Origin: Streptomyces capitiformicae
GTDB taxonomy: Bacteria > Actinomycetota > Actinomycetes > Streptomycetales > Streptomycetaceae
Length of the DNA stretch: 64,000 bases
NCBI RefSeq assembly: GCF_002214185.1
Contig: NZ_CP022161.1
Span: 248,001 to 312,000 of the forward strand
Direction: 5' to 3'
The notes under the pieces were generated by a model, which was not told where the DNA came from, ran no database searches, and saw only the letters and a program-made list of their open reading frames with translations. Shown piece after piece: positions 29,873 through 37,886 of this stretch. The stretch's first letter is position 1, and the number at the start of each line of letters is the position of its first letter. A program made the position numbers and the translations under genes.

Positions 29873-29988
29873 ACGAATGTTCCACCGGCACGCTGATCAC
29901 GACTCCGCACAGGCCCTGGTGCGGACCGCGATCTGGGCGAAGGTGGGCGTCCCTGGCTCACCGCCAGGGACGCCACCCACCCCGATGG

Positions 29989-30780
29989 TCAGGGCTCGCC
30001 GCCGGCCGTGAGGATCGTGCCGTTGTGGAAGCGTGCGTAGACGGGAGTACCTCCGGGCCACCTGGGGTGACGGCCGAACGGAATCTCCGTCGGTCCGGCG
30101 GCCCCGCGCAGGTCGGCCACGAGCGCGCCCTCGGGCAGCCGAGAGCCGACGTCCGCAAGCACCGCATCACCCGAGGCACGCGCTGCCTCGGCAGTGATAG
30201 GCATCGCGGTCACGGGTCCGGCCGCGCGCGCCAGGGCAGCCGGCGAATCCTCGGGGAACTCGTCGCCGGCATCGGCGAAGTCTCCGGAGAACCAGTTGAG
30301 GAAAGCGGTGGAGAAGCTGTCGAAGTGCTCTGCATCCTCTGCGGCGCACTTCACCAGCTCTGTCACGGTCACCAGCCAGTGCTGAAGCGACGGCGCAACC
30401 AGCTCGGCACCGTGGTCCTCCCAGAACTTGAACACCGGGCCCCACGCGCCCGTCACGCGATCGATGTCCACGTAGTAGGTCTCCGCGCATGCGTTGGTGT
30501 GGACGACGCGAAACGAGCCGGGCTTTCCGCACCGCCACACGGCCCCACCGCTGACGGCCCCGGAGCGGTACGCAGCCCCGAACTCACCATGGCCGCCGAC
30601 CTGAAGCACCCCGGCCCGGCGGCAGATCTCCCGGATCGGCTCGGGCACTGGAACACCCCAGCCGTCCATCTCCTCATCCCCCATGCCTTCACCCAGGCGT
30701 ACGCTTTCCTCGGCGTTTGAGGCATCCCGCAAGGCCTGTACCACGTCCTGCCACGACGGGGTTTCACTGCTCCATGTCAT
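29989..30780 (-). CDS. SUKH/SMI1-KNR4-like protein
   Basis: A 263-residue soluble protein. The N-terminal part (PEPIREICRRAGVLQVGGH) and the central GAVWRCGKPGSFRVVHTNAC, YYVDIDRVTGAWGPVFKFWE and APSLQHWLVTVTE fit the SUKH fold, in which a conserved Trp and Gly-rich turns shape a binding groove. SUKH proteins are often immunity proteins against secreted or contact-dependent nuclease toxins, or nucleotide-binding scaffolds. No toxin gene is adjacent, so the role is open. ATG at 30780. Confidence 0.65.
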   Translation of the reverse strand: MTWSSETPSWQDVVQALRDASNAEESVRLGEGMGDEEMDGWGVPVPEPIREICRRAGVLQVGGHGEFGAAYRSGAVSGGAVWRCGKPGSFRVVHTNACAETYYVDIDRVTGAWGPVFKFWEDHGAELVAPSLQHWLVTVTELVKCAAEDAEHFDSFSTAFLNWFSGDFADAGDEFPEDSPAALARAAGPVTAMPITAEAARASGDAVLADVGSRLPEGALVADLRGAAGPTEIPFGRHPRWPGGTPVYARFHNGTILTAGGEP

Positions 30781-31049
30781 GCGCGAAGCTTCACATGCTG
30801 CGCTGACGCTCTGGACAGCCGGTAGTCCTCAGCGGGGAGGCCAGCTGCCGCAGCGCAGGCATGACATCAGCACCTGAAGGCTCGGCCTCGGTGGAGAACC
30901 GGTGGACGGCGGCGACGGGTCCGTCTGGTTCAGCACCACCGACCTCGCGCCGACTGCGGACACGCCAGATCAGTAGCCGAACCGCAGCGCCCCAGTACAG
31001 CACCACGAGACGGCGATCGCGGGGGCGGAGTACGAGCCGGGAGCCGGTG

Positions 31050-31241
31050 ATGCTCGACGTACACCTCGATCGTGCCGCCGCAGGTCAGGCCGACCGCTCC
31101 GGCGGCGTCGTCACTCACCCCGTACCGTTCGAGTACGGGTACGACGTCCCTGATGACCTGCCGGCACAGGTCGTACACCGCACCCTCCACGCAGCCGCCC
31201 GACACGCTGCCGGTGACCGGCCCGTCCGGCGAGCAGTTCAT
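31050..31241 (-). pseudogene. XdhC/CoxI-family fragment
   Basis: A short open stretch reads GPVTGSVSGGCVEGAVYDLC and AGAVGLTCGGTIEVYVEH, the N-terminal signature of XdhC/CoxI proteins, which insert or sulphurate the molybdenum cofactor of xanthine or CO dehydrogenases. The first residues and the Rossmann C-terminal domain are missing and the frame degenerates on both sides. Only about 65 residues survive. Confidence 0.7.
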
Positions 31242-31473
31242 GAGGGCACCGGGGCGGCGTGGTGCCGAGCCGAACTCCGGTAGGCAAGGGTGGCGCCCCC
31301 GTGAGTTGTGGATCCGATGTCGCCGATATTGCTGATGTCCGCGCTGTCCGCGCTGTCCTCGCGGCTGAAAGACGGTCCTTGATCTCTTCCACCCCTACAC
31401 CAACAATGCGCATGACAAACCTGCGGCGGCCGGAAGGTTTCCGGTCGCCTTTTCGTAAAAGGGGACCCCCCAC

Positions 31474-32322
31474 GTGAGAAAGCCTCTCGTCGCCATGATC
31501 TTCGCTTTGGCCGTCGCCGGAGCGGTCGCGGCGCCCGCGGTCGCGGCGCCCGTCGGCGTCAAGCCCGCGGCCAAGGCGGCCGAGCCGACGCTCAAGGCCG
31601 TGAGCCTCGCCGGCACCGTGGCGCTCAGCAACTGCTCCGGCTCGGTCGTCCGCTTCCCGAACTCCGTGGACACCGACCCGGCGCTGGTGCTCTCCAACGG
31701 CCACTGCAGCAGTTTGCTGGACCCCGGTCAGGTCATCACCAATCGGCCGGCCAACCGGCCGTTCAGCCTGCTCGACTCCTCAGGCGCCCAGGTCGCCACG
31801 CTGAAGGCCGAAAAGCTCGCGTACGGAACGATGACCGACACGGACGTGTCGATCTACCAGCTCACCACCACCTACGCGGCGATCAAGACCTTGTACGGGG
31901 TGTCGGCGCTGACTGTGCGGGACACGCACCCGACCGCCGGCACCGCCGTCACCGTGGCGTCCGGCGCCTGGAAGAAGCTCCTGGACTGCAACATCGACGG
32001 GTTCGTGCACCGCCTCAAGGAGGGCAAGTGGACCTGGAAGGACTCGGTCCGCTACACCTCCGCCTGCCAGACCATCGGCGGCACCTCCGGCTCGCCGGTG
32101 ATCGACCAGGCCACCGGTGAGGTCGTCGCGGTCCACAACACCGGCAACGAGAACGGCGCGTCCTGCACGTTGAACAACCCCTGCGAGGTGGACCAGAGGG
32201 GCAACGTCACCGTTCGAAAGGGCATCAACTACGGCCAGCAGACCTACCAGATCCCGGCCTGCTTCACGACCGACAACCAGCTGGACCTGAGCGCCGCCGG
32301 GTGCACCCTGCCGAAGCCGTAG
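31474..32322 (+). CDS. Secreted trypsin-like serine protease
   Basis: A 282-residue precursor. A Sec signal peptide (about 1-25) ends in APAVAAP. The catalytic triad is H77 (LSNGHCSS), D124 (MTDTDVSIYQL) and S205 (GGTSGSPVI), in an S1 trypsin-fold. Cysteines in NCSGSV, GHCSS, DCNIDG, ACQTIG, SCTLNNPC and ACF suggest several disulphides. The start is GTG after a GGGG-rich site. It is exported and probably acts outside the cell as a general or processing protease. A strong hairpin terminator follows. Confidence 0.9.
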   Translation: MRKPLVAMIFALAVAGAVAAPAVAAPVGVKPAAKAAEPTLKAVSLAGTVALSNCSGSVVRFPNSVDTDPALVLSNGHCSSLLDPGQVITNRPANRPFSLLDSSGAQVATLKAEKLAYGTMTDTDVSIYQLTTTYAAIKTLYGVSALTVRDTHPTAGTAVTVASGAWKKLLDCNIDGFVHRLKEGKWTWKDSVRYTSACQTIGGTSGSPVIDQATGEVVAVHNTGNENGASCTLNNPCEVDQRGNVTVRKGINYGQQTYQIPACFTTDNQLDLSAAGCTLPKP

Positions 32323-32349
32323 CGCTCCGCCGGGTCAGCCCGTTCCGGT

Positions 32350-32386
32350 CCGCGGGTGCGTAGGGCCGCTGCTCGCGCACCCGCGG
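32350..32386 (+). terminator. Hairpin terminator after the serine protease
   Basis: An 11-base perfect stem, CCGCGGGTGCG with CGCACCCGCGG, has a 15-base loop and lies 27 bases after the stop. The rest of 32387-32733 holds no recognisable gene. Confidence 0.75.
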
Positions 32387-32733
32387 CGGAGTGCGAGTCG
32401 ATACCGCCCCGCAGCCCGAGGGCGCTACAGCGCGGGCGCAGGGATGGCCCACCCGGCCGTACGTCCGGTGCCGACCGCCCTCGATCGTGAAAGGCCGTCC
32501 AACAGGACGTGAGAGGTGCCGGATGAGAGCCGCGCGGCGCCTGGTACGTCGAGCCGCGCCATCGTCCCCGGGGCGAACAGGGGCCGGGTCTGCGCGATGC
32601 CCCGGGCAGGGACGCCCCATGAGTGGGGTCCGGCGGTCCCCCGGATGTCCACGCTGTGGGGGTACACCAGCCGACGGCCGCTCCGGGCCCGGGCTCGGGA
32701 CCGGAGCGGCCACGTGACGCGTCCGGCGCAAGG

Positions 32734-32784
32734 TGACGCTCAGTTCGCGTTGACGCTCAGTTCACGTTGACGCTCAGTTCACAT
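32734..32784. repeat. Three tandem 17-base units spanning the metalloprotease stop codon
   Basis: Units TGACGCTCAGTTCGCGT, TGACGCTCAGTTCACGT and TGACGCTCAGTTCACAT are adjacent. On the minus strand each unit repeats the codons for the C-terminal VN and the TGA stop, so the protein end has been duplicated out of frame downstream. The protein is not changed. Confidence 0.9.
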
Positions 32785-34417
32785 TGACCGCGCTCCAGGC
32801 CGCCGCCACCGTGTTGTACTCCGTGCTGCCCGCGCCGTAGAGGTCGCGGGCCGCGTTCAGGGTGGCCGTCCTCGCTCCGGCGTAGTTCGTCGAGGACGTC
32901 ATGTAGACGGTCAGGGCGCGGTACCAGATCGCGCCGAGCTTGGCGCGGCCGATGCCCGTGACGGTCGAGCCGTTGTGCGTCGGGGAGTTGTAGGTGACCC
33001 CGTTGATCGTCCTGGCTCCGCTGCCCTCCGCGAGGAGGTAGGCGAAGTGGTTGGCGACGCCGGACGAGTAGTGGACGCTGAGGTTGGCGACCGAACGGCT
33101 CCAGTAGTCCGCGGAGCTGCCGTCCTTGCTCGGCTTGTCCATGTAACGCAGGGCGTCCCGCGGGAAGCCGGAGCGGACGACCTTCTCGCCGATCAGGTAG
33201 TCGCCGGGGTCCTGCGCGTTCCCCGCGTAGAACTCGACCAGCGTTCCGAAGATGTCGGACGTCGCCTCGTTCAGGCCGCCGGACTCGCCCGAGTAGACCA
33301 GTCTGGCGGTTCTCGAGGTCACGCCGTGGGACATCTCGTGGGCGGCCACGTCCAGCCCGACCATCGGCCCGAAATGGGTGCCGTTACCGTCGCCGTAGGT
33401 CATGCAGAAGCAGTCGTCGTTCCAGAAGGCGTTGGAGAGATTGTTGCCGTAGTGGACGCGGTTGTAGGAGCCCTTGCCGTCGTTGCCGATGCCATTGCGG
33501 CCGTAGACGTCCTTGTAGTAGTCCCAGGTCATATCGCTGCCGTACTGGGCGTCGACAGCGACTGTCGAGCGGTCGGCTGTCGTGCCCGTGCCCCAGTGGT
33601 TGTCGTCGTCCGTGAAGAGGGACACGGGGGTGCGGCTGCTGCAGGTACCGCCGCTGCACACGTCGGTCTTGTTGGCCGCGTCAGCGGTGTAAGTATTGCC
33701 GCGCGTGGGGTCCTTGAGCTGGTATGTCGATCCCGAGAGGGTTGTCTCCAGCGCGAGCGTGCCGCCGTACAGGGACTTGCCGTCGCCGGTGGCCGTCTCC
33801 ATGGTGTCCCAGGCGTCGATGTGGGCACCGGTGCGGGCATCGGTCAGCACCGCGCGGGCGACCGGGTTGCCGAGCGAGTCCAGCCCGGTGGCGTTCGTGC
33901 GCCAGGCCAGTCTCGGGGCACCGTGCAGGGCGTCGACGACGAGCTGGGGCTCGGCCTTCACCTGCTTCAGCGCGTCGCCCAGGTTGGCCGCGCGCAGAGC
34001 GTTCACGGCGACGTCGGCCGCCTTGGGGGCCGACACCTTCGGGGTGGTGCTCGGCAGCGAGATCGCCGCCCTCGTCGCCCGATCAGCGCTGCGGTATGTG
34101 CCGTCGGGGGCCATGTGGACGACGAAGTCGCCACCGAGCACGGGGAGTTGGTGGTAAGTACGGTCGTAGCGAACGTGCTGGGCGCCGTCCTTGTCCACGA
34201 TTACGTCACTCACAGAGGTGTCCTGCGCGGAGGTGAGGCCCAGGGCCGCGGCCCGGTCGGCGAGGACCCTCGCCGCGTTGTCGAGCGCGGTGGCACGGGT
34301 CGGCCCGTCGGCCGCGTCGGCGGCCGGGGAGAGTAAGCCGGCCAGAAGTGTGGCGGTGGAGGCGATGCCGGCGGTGGCGAGACGGGAACCTCGGACGTGC
34401 TGCCGTATCCAACTCAT
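32774..34417 (-). CDS. Secreted M4-family (thermolysin-like) zinc metalloprotease
   Basis: A 547-residue preproprotein. The signal peptide (about 1-37) has the hydrophobic core GIASTATLLAGLLSP. The FTP/PepSY propeptide (about 40-205) includes VSDVIVDKDGAQHVRYDR. The catalytic domain carries the zinc motif HEMSH (H360, E361, H364) and the third ligand E384 in GGLNEATSD. The C-terminal helical domain has the active-site histidine in NLSVHYSSGVANHFAYL. It lacks an extra C-terminal binding domain. Start at ATG 34417 with AGGAG upstream; earlier in-frame ATGs lack signal-peptide logic. It degrades extracellular protein after autocatalytic maturation. Confidence 0.94.
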   Translation of the reverse strand: MSWIRQHVRGSRLATAGIASTATLLAGLLSPAADAADGPTRATALDNAARVLADRAAALGLTSAQDTSVSDVIVDKDGAQHVRYDRTYHQLPVLGGDFVVHMAPDGTYRSADRATRAAISLPSTTPKVSAPKAADVAVNALRAANLGDALKQVKAEPQLVVDALHGAPRLAWRTNATGLDSLGNPVARAVLTDARTGAHIDAWDTMETATGDGKSLYGGTLALETTLSGSTYQLKDPTRGNTYTADAANKTDVCSGGTCSSRTPVSLFTDDDNHWGTGTTADRSTVAVDAQYGSDMTWDYYKDVYGRNGIGNDGKGSYNRVHYGNNLSNAFWNDDCFCMTYGDGNGTHFGPMVGLDVAAHEMSHGVTSRTARLVYSGESGGLNEATSDIFGTLVEFYAGNAQDPGDYLIGEKVVRSGFPRDALRYMDKPSKDGSSADYWSRSVANLSVHYSSGVANHFAYLLAEGSGARTINGVTYNSPTHNGSTVTGIGRAKLGAIWYRALTVYMTSSTNYAGARTATLNAARDLYGAGSTEYNTVAAAWSAVNVN

Positions 34418-34940
34418 CAGTGTCTTGTGTCTCCTGAACAAGGCGCCGTGGGGGCGCGTGTGGGGGTGGGCACCGGGGGGTGGCACATGGGGCACCGGGA
34501 GTGGCGCTGGGGGCAGCGCTGGGGGCAGCGCTGATCTTGTCCTGGCATTTAAGAGGGCACTGGACTGTCATGTCCACACCCGCTGCACGACAGACCGAGT
34601 GTCCTGGGCTGACGTTCCGCCAGGTTGCGGGAGCTTTCGGATGCGGCGGTGGTAGCGACGGCGGCGCGGTACCGGACCTGGTGGCAGCGCCTCACAGCAA
34701 AGGTGACTCCCGGAACCACCTCCGTGCGACTCCCCGGCGCTGTACCAAGAAGCGCAGCCGGGTCGTGGACTTCTCCCTCTGCCTGTCCGCTGCGATCCTC
34801 ACACTGCGTATGCTCATCCGCCGTGCGCCCCCGCCCTATGCCGGGACGGCCGCCCCACCACCAGCGCCTGAAGTGACGCCTGCCGCGGGGCGTTTTCAAC
34901 CGAACCTCCGTGGGGGCGGCTGTGCGGCTACCCTGCGGGG
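34418..34940. other. Stretch without a recognisable gene
   Basis: About 520 bases. It includes the promoter region of the metalloprotease. An 11-base direct repeat (GGGGGCAGCGCT) occurs at about 34509-34531. I see no coding similarity on either strand. Confidence 0.4.
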
Positions 34941-35270
34941 ATGCCGTATGAGCTCAGCGCCGTCATGGGAAGTTTCGACCTGCTCAGGAGCCAGACTGCC
35001 GGGATTCGGGAAGCGGCTGTCGCCCCGCTCCGGCAGCGCATGGGGCTGGTGCCTGTCACCGAACACCTCCTCGAGGAGCCGAGTGGTTTGCTTACCGGCC
35101 ACGATGGCGCCGGGCCTGAGGGTCAATTATTCACGGTGATGTCCCCGGCCTTCGAGCAGACCTTGAGCTACTGGTCGGAGCGGCCCGATTGCCCACGTGG
35201 AGGCAGACTTCCACGGAGGACACGGATACCAGACCGCTGCCGTGTGGCGAACCGGCGCGAAGGTGTGGGG
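34941..35270 (+). pseudogene. Broken hypothetical gene of a common Streptomyces type
   Basis: The start reads MPYELSAVMGSFDLLRSQTA, then APLRQRMGLVPVTEHLLEE and FEQTLSYWSE. After a shift near 35180 the neighbouring frame gives AHVEADFHGGHGYQTAAVWR and GAKVWGPA, which ends abruptly. Both parts look like one small conserved hypothetical protein whose function I do not know. It is cut off at about 35272, where ATPase sequence begins. The original reading frame happens to stay open into the ATPase tail, giving a 306-residue chimera. Confidence 0.6.
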
Positions 35271-35272
35271 TC

Positions 35273-35861
35273 CGGCCCGCTGCTGGGTATCTCTGACCGG
35301 CTGCGGCCCGATGCCGCCGCCACCATCGCCGCGCTCACCGCCCTGACCGGCCGCGCCCCGACCCTGCTGACCGGCGACAACGAACGCGCCGCACGGCACC
35401 TGGCCGCCGAGGTCGGCATCACCTATGTCCGCGCCGGGCTGCTGCCGGAGGAGAAGGTGGCCGCTGTACGCGAGTGGGGGCAGGAAGGCCGGAAGGTTCT
35501 GGTCGTCGGTGACGGCGTGAACGACGCTCCAGCCCTGGCCGCCGCGCACACCGGCATCGCCATGGGCAAGGCCGGCTCCGACCTCGCCCTGGAGACCGCC
35601 GACGCCGTCGTGGTCCGCGACGAACTCGCCACCATCCCCGCCGTCGTACAGCTGTCCCGCACCGCCCGGCGCCTGGTGCCCCAGAACCTCGTCATTGCCG
35701 GGGCGTTCATCACCGTACTGGTCGCCTGGGACCTGATCGGTACGCTGCCGCTTCCGCTCGGCGTCGCCGGGCACGAAGGCTCCACCGTCATCGTCGGCCT
35801 CAACGGCCTGCGCCTGCTGCGCGAGGCCGCCTGGACCAGCCCCGGGAAGGACACCGCGTGA
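35273..35861 (+). pseudogene. C-terminal fragment of a Zn/Cd-type P1B ATPase
   Basis: About 195 residues from LLGISDRLRPDAAATIAAL, through [37 protein letters not shown] and SDLALETADAVVVRDEL, to VGLNGLRLLREAAW and a natural TGA. This is the end of the P-domain and the last two membrane helices of a CadA/ZntA-like pump. The actuator, DKTGT and CPC parts are missing. Its first residues correspond to the point where the ATPase remnant at 24859-26067 stops, but the two look like different subfamilies. Confidence 0.82.
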
Positions 35862-36277
35862 GCAGGCGCTCCCGCCGTACCGCCGCTGCCGCCTCCGACC
35901 CGTCGACGGGGGCGCCGCGGTGCACGGTCACCGTGTGCCGGGGGTGCTGCTGCGGCACACCGAAGATCCCCGGTCTCGACCACGCGGCTCAGCTGCGCGG
36001 CCTGCGCCGGGCCCTCGACGGCACCGCGACGGTCCGCGTCACCGACTGCCTCGACGCCTGCGAGCACGCCAACGTCGTCATCGTGCAGCCCTCGGCCGCC
36101 GGCCGCACGGCAGGCGGGCGGCCCGTGTGGCTCGGCCTGGTCAACGACACGGACGCCACCGCCGACATCACCGCCTGGATCGAACAGGGCGGGCCCGGCC
36201 TCGCCGACCCGCCCGGTGTGCTCGACCTGTACGGCTTCACACCGTCCCGGCGCGCACGGGGGCGGGTGGAGGGCTGA
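35858..36277 (+). CDS. (2Fe-2S) ferredoxin-like protein
   Basis: A 139-residue protein with a thioredoxin-like 2Fe-2S fold. Cysteines in TVCRGCCCGTPKIPG and VTDCLDACEHANVVIV provide the cluster ligands, and ITAWIEQGGPGLADPP ends the domain. The GTG start overlaps the ATPase fragment's stop (GTGA), so the gene was coupled to the ATPase before that was truncated. The electron partner is unknown. Such proteins are found near actinomycete metal-transport and cobalamin-type genes. Confidence 0.8.
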   Translation: MSRRSRRTAAAASDPSTGAPRCTVTVCRGCCCGTPKIPGLDHAAQLRGLRRALDGTATVRVTDCLDACEHANVVIVQPSAAGRTAGGRPVWLGLVNDTDATADITAWIEQGGPGLADPPGVLDLYGFTPSRRARGRVEG

Positions 36278-36298
36278 CGCTGCGGCGCGAGCCCCTCC

Positions 36299-36597
36299 GC
36301 GGGCCGGTGTCCGGCTACTCGTTCACGCTGTGCGCCGTGCGCCGTGCCAGCCTGGACTTCCAGACCGCGATCAAGGTGGCGATCGCCGCCGACACCGTTT
36401 CCATCGCCGTGATGGAGCTGATCGCCAATGCCATCATTCGCCCTCACACAAGGCGCGTTGGACGCTCACCTTTCCGACGGGCTGTTCTGGTCGGCCTTCC
36501 TGGGCGGCTTCGCGGCGCCTTCCTGATCACCACGCCCGTGAACGAGTGGATGACCGGCCGTGGCAAGGGCCACGCCGTCGTCCACGCCTACCGCTGA
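36299..36597 (+). pseudogene. DUF4396-like membrane protein fragment
   Basis: One frame reads GYSFTLCAVRRASLDFQTAI and VAIAADTVSIAVMELIANAI. After a shift near 36435 another frame gives LFWSAFLGGFAAAFLITTPV, and NEWMTGRGKGHAVVHAYR ends at a TGA at 36595-36597. These are the last membrane helices of the DUF4396 family. The 5' half is missing. Confidence 0.7.
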
Positions 36598-36689
36598 CAA
36601 CCTGCCCGACCCACGCGTCTGGGGCACAGCATGCACCAGCGCCGCCGTGCCGGACGACTACCACGGTGCGGCGAGATGCCGACCCGGGA

Positions 36690-37778
36690 TCACGCCATGT
36701 CCAGCTTGGCCACCGGGTCCGTCGCCAGGGCCTGGGCAGTCGACAGCGGGTCGAGCACATCTGCTGCGAAGTGAACACCGGGCTTCACATGGCCGGCGAG
36801 GACGTGATGTGCGGCGGTGGCGGACAGAAAGCCGCTGAGTTCGTAGGAGTCCTCGGCGCGGAGAGTGAGGGTGCGGGTGGGCGGCCCCTCGTCCGTGCCG
36901 TTCCAGAGGCGGAACTCCTGCCCGTACCAGGAGCCGTGGCGACGTACGTCCGCGTCTGCGGCCTGCACCAGACCCGCCGTTTCCGTGTCGTCCATGGCCC
37001 AGGCCATGGCCAGTTCTTCGGCGAGGTGCTCACCGCCGAAGACGGTGTACCAGTGCACCCGGCGGATCCTGGCGGCCTGCGCGAGTCGGGCGGCCTCGGT
37101 GGACAGGAAGGGGAAGGCGGTGACCGGCCGAGGGAAGGCGGGGAGCGTCAGGCCGCGCCGTGGTTCAAGGGCCCGGTCGCGGGTCTGTCCGTCCTCCCAG
37201 GCCGCGGAGGGGATGCCGTGTTCGGGGCCTCGGGCGAGCAGCACGTCTCCCGCGGCGGCGGGGGTGAGCGCTGCCACGCCGCCGAGGTATCCCTCCAGCC
37301 GGACCGGCCGTGCCGCCTGGTCCAGCAGGACGCGCGGCAGGAGCCCGGACAGTCCCGGCAGCGCTCCGGCGGAGAGGACGGCGGTGCGGTTCGCGGCCGC
37401 CCACTCATCGGCGCCGCCGCCCTGTGCGCTCAGCCGGGCATGGAGGGGGTCGTCGCCGGCCGCGTCCACGTAGTCCACGCCGTGGCGCAGTGCTGCCCGT
37501 GCCACCGTGTCCAGCACACGGTAGGACGGGCCCGCGCAGTTGACGACGAGCCGGCAGCGGGCGAGGAACGAGTCCAGTGACGCGTCCCAGAGGTCGACGG
37601 CCTGGACACTGACAGCCGCCCCGGCCGCGTCGAGCGATGCGACGAAGGCTTCGGCACGGGCCGGGTCCCGGCCGGCCACCAGGAGCGGGCCGATACCCGC
37701 GCGGTACAGCCGGCGTACTACTGCGGTTCCGACGGCTCCGTAGCCGCCGAGGATGCCGATGGCCGCCGTGGAGTCCAT
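36690..37778 (-). CDS. Saccharopine-dehydrogenase-like NAD(P)-dependent reductase of the metallophore locus
   Basis: A 362-residue Rossmann-fold protein. The dinucleotide loop is IGILGGYGAVGTAVVRRLY, followed by VNCAGPSYRVLDTVARAALR and GVDYVDAAGDD, typical of saccharopine-dehydrogenase and trans-acting enoyl-reductase relatives. Known thiazoline siderophore pathways use a stand-alone imine reductase (Irp3/PchG, YbtU) to make thiazolidine; this gene stands where such an enzyme would be expected, but belongs to a different-looking reductase family. It is divergent from the CPFC flavoprotein across a Zur-box-like site. The assignment as thiazoline reductase is inference from context. Confidence 0.7.
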   Translation of the reverse strand: MDSTAAIGILGGYGAVGTAVVRRLYRAGIGPLLVAGRDPARAEAFVASLDAAGAAVSVQAVDLWDASLDSFLARCRLVVNCAGPSYRVLDTVARAALRHGVDYVDAAGDDPLHARLSAQGGGADEWAAANRTAVLSAGALPGLSGLLPRVLLDQAARPVRLEGYLGGVAALTPAAAGDVLLARGPEHGIPSAAWEDGQTRDRALEPRRGLTLPAFPRPVTAFPFLSTEAARLAQAARIRRVHWYTVFGGEHLAEELAMAWAMDDTETAGLVQAADADVRRHGSWYGQEFRLWNGTDEGPPTRTLTLRAEDSYELSGFLSATAAHHVLAGHVKPGVHFAADVLDPLSTAQALATDPVAKLDMA

Positions 37779-37821
37779 GAGTTCGCCCTTCGTCGTGGAA
37801 AGTTACGCCCCATCACATACA

Positions 37822-37840
37822 AATGAAAACTATTATCATT
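37822..37840. promoter_or_regulatory. Zur-box-like palindrome in the divergent promoter
   Basis: AATGAAAACTATTATCATT is an imperfect palindrome about one base (7 of 9 positions pair). Its 15-base core closely resembles the Streptomyces Zur consensus TGAAAATGATTTTCA. It lies 43 bases upstream of the reductase and 46 upstream of the flavoprotein start, in the most AT-rich spot nearby. Repression of both genes by Zur when zinc is plentiful is the simplest reading; another Fur-family protein is possible. Confidence 0.6.
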
Positions 37841-37886
37841 AAGATGCTGGGCAGTGGACCGTGATCACTCTGGGCAGAGGAGAACG

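Noticed and set aside
24859..35861. One P-type ATPase gene split by a 9-kb insertion
   Set aside because: The break points correspond, but the N-terminal part looks copper-type and the C-terminal part Zn/Cd-type, with no target-site duplication visible.
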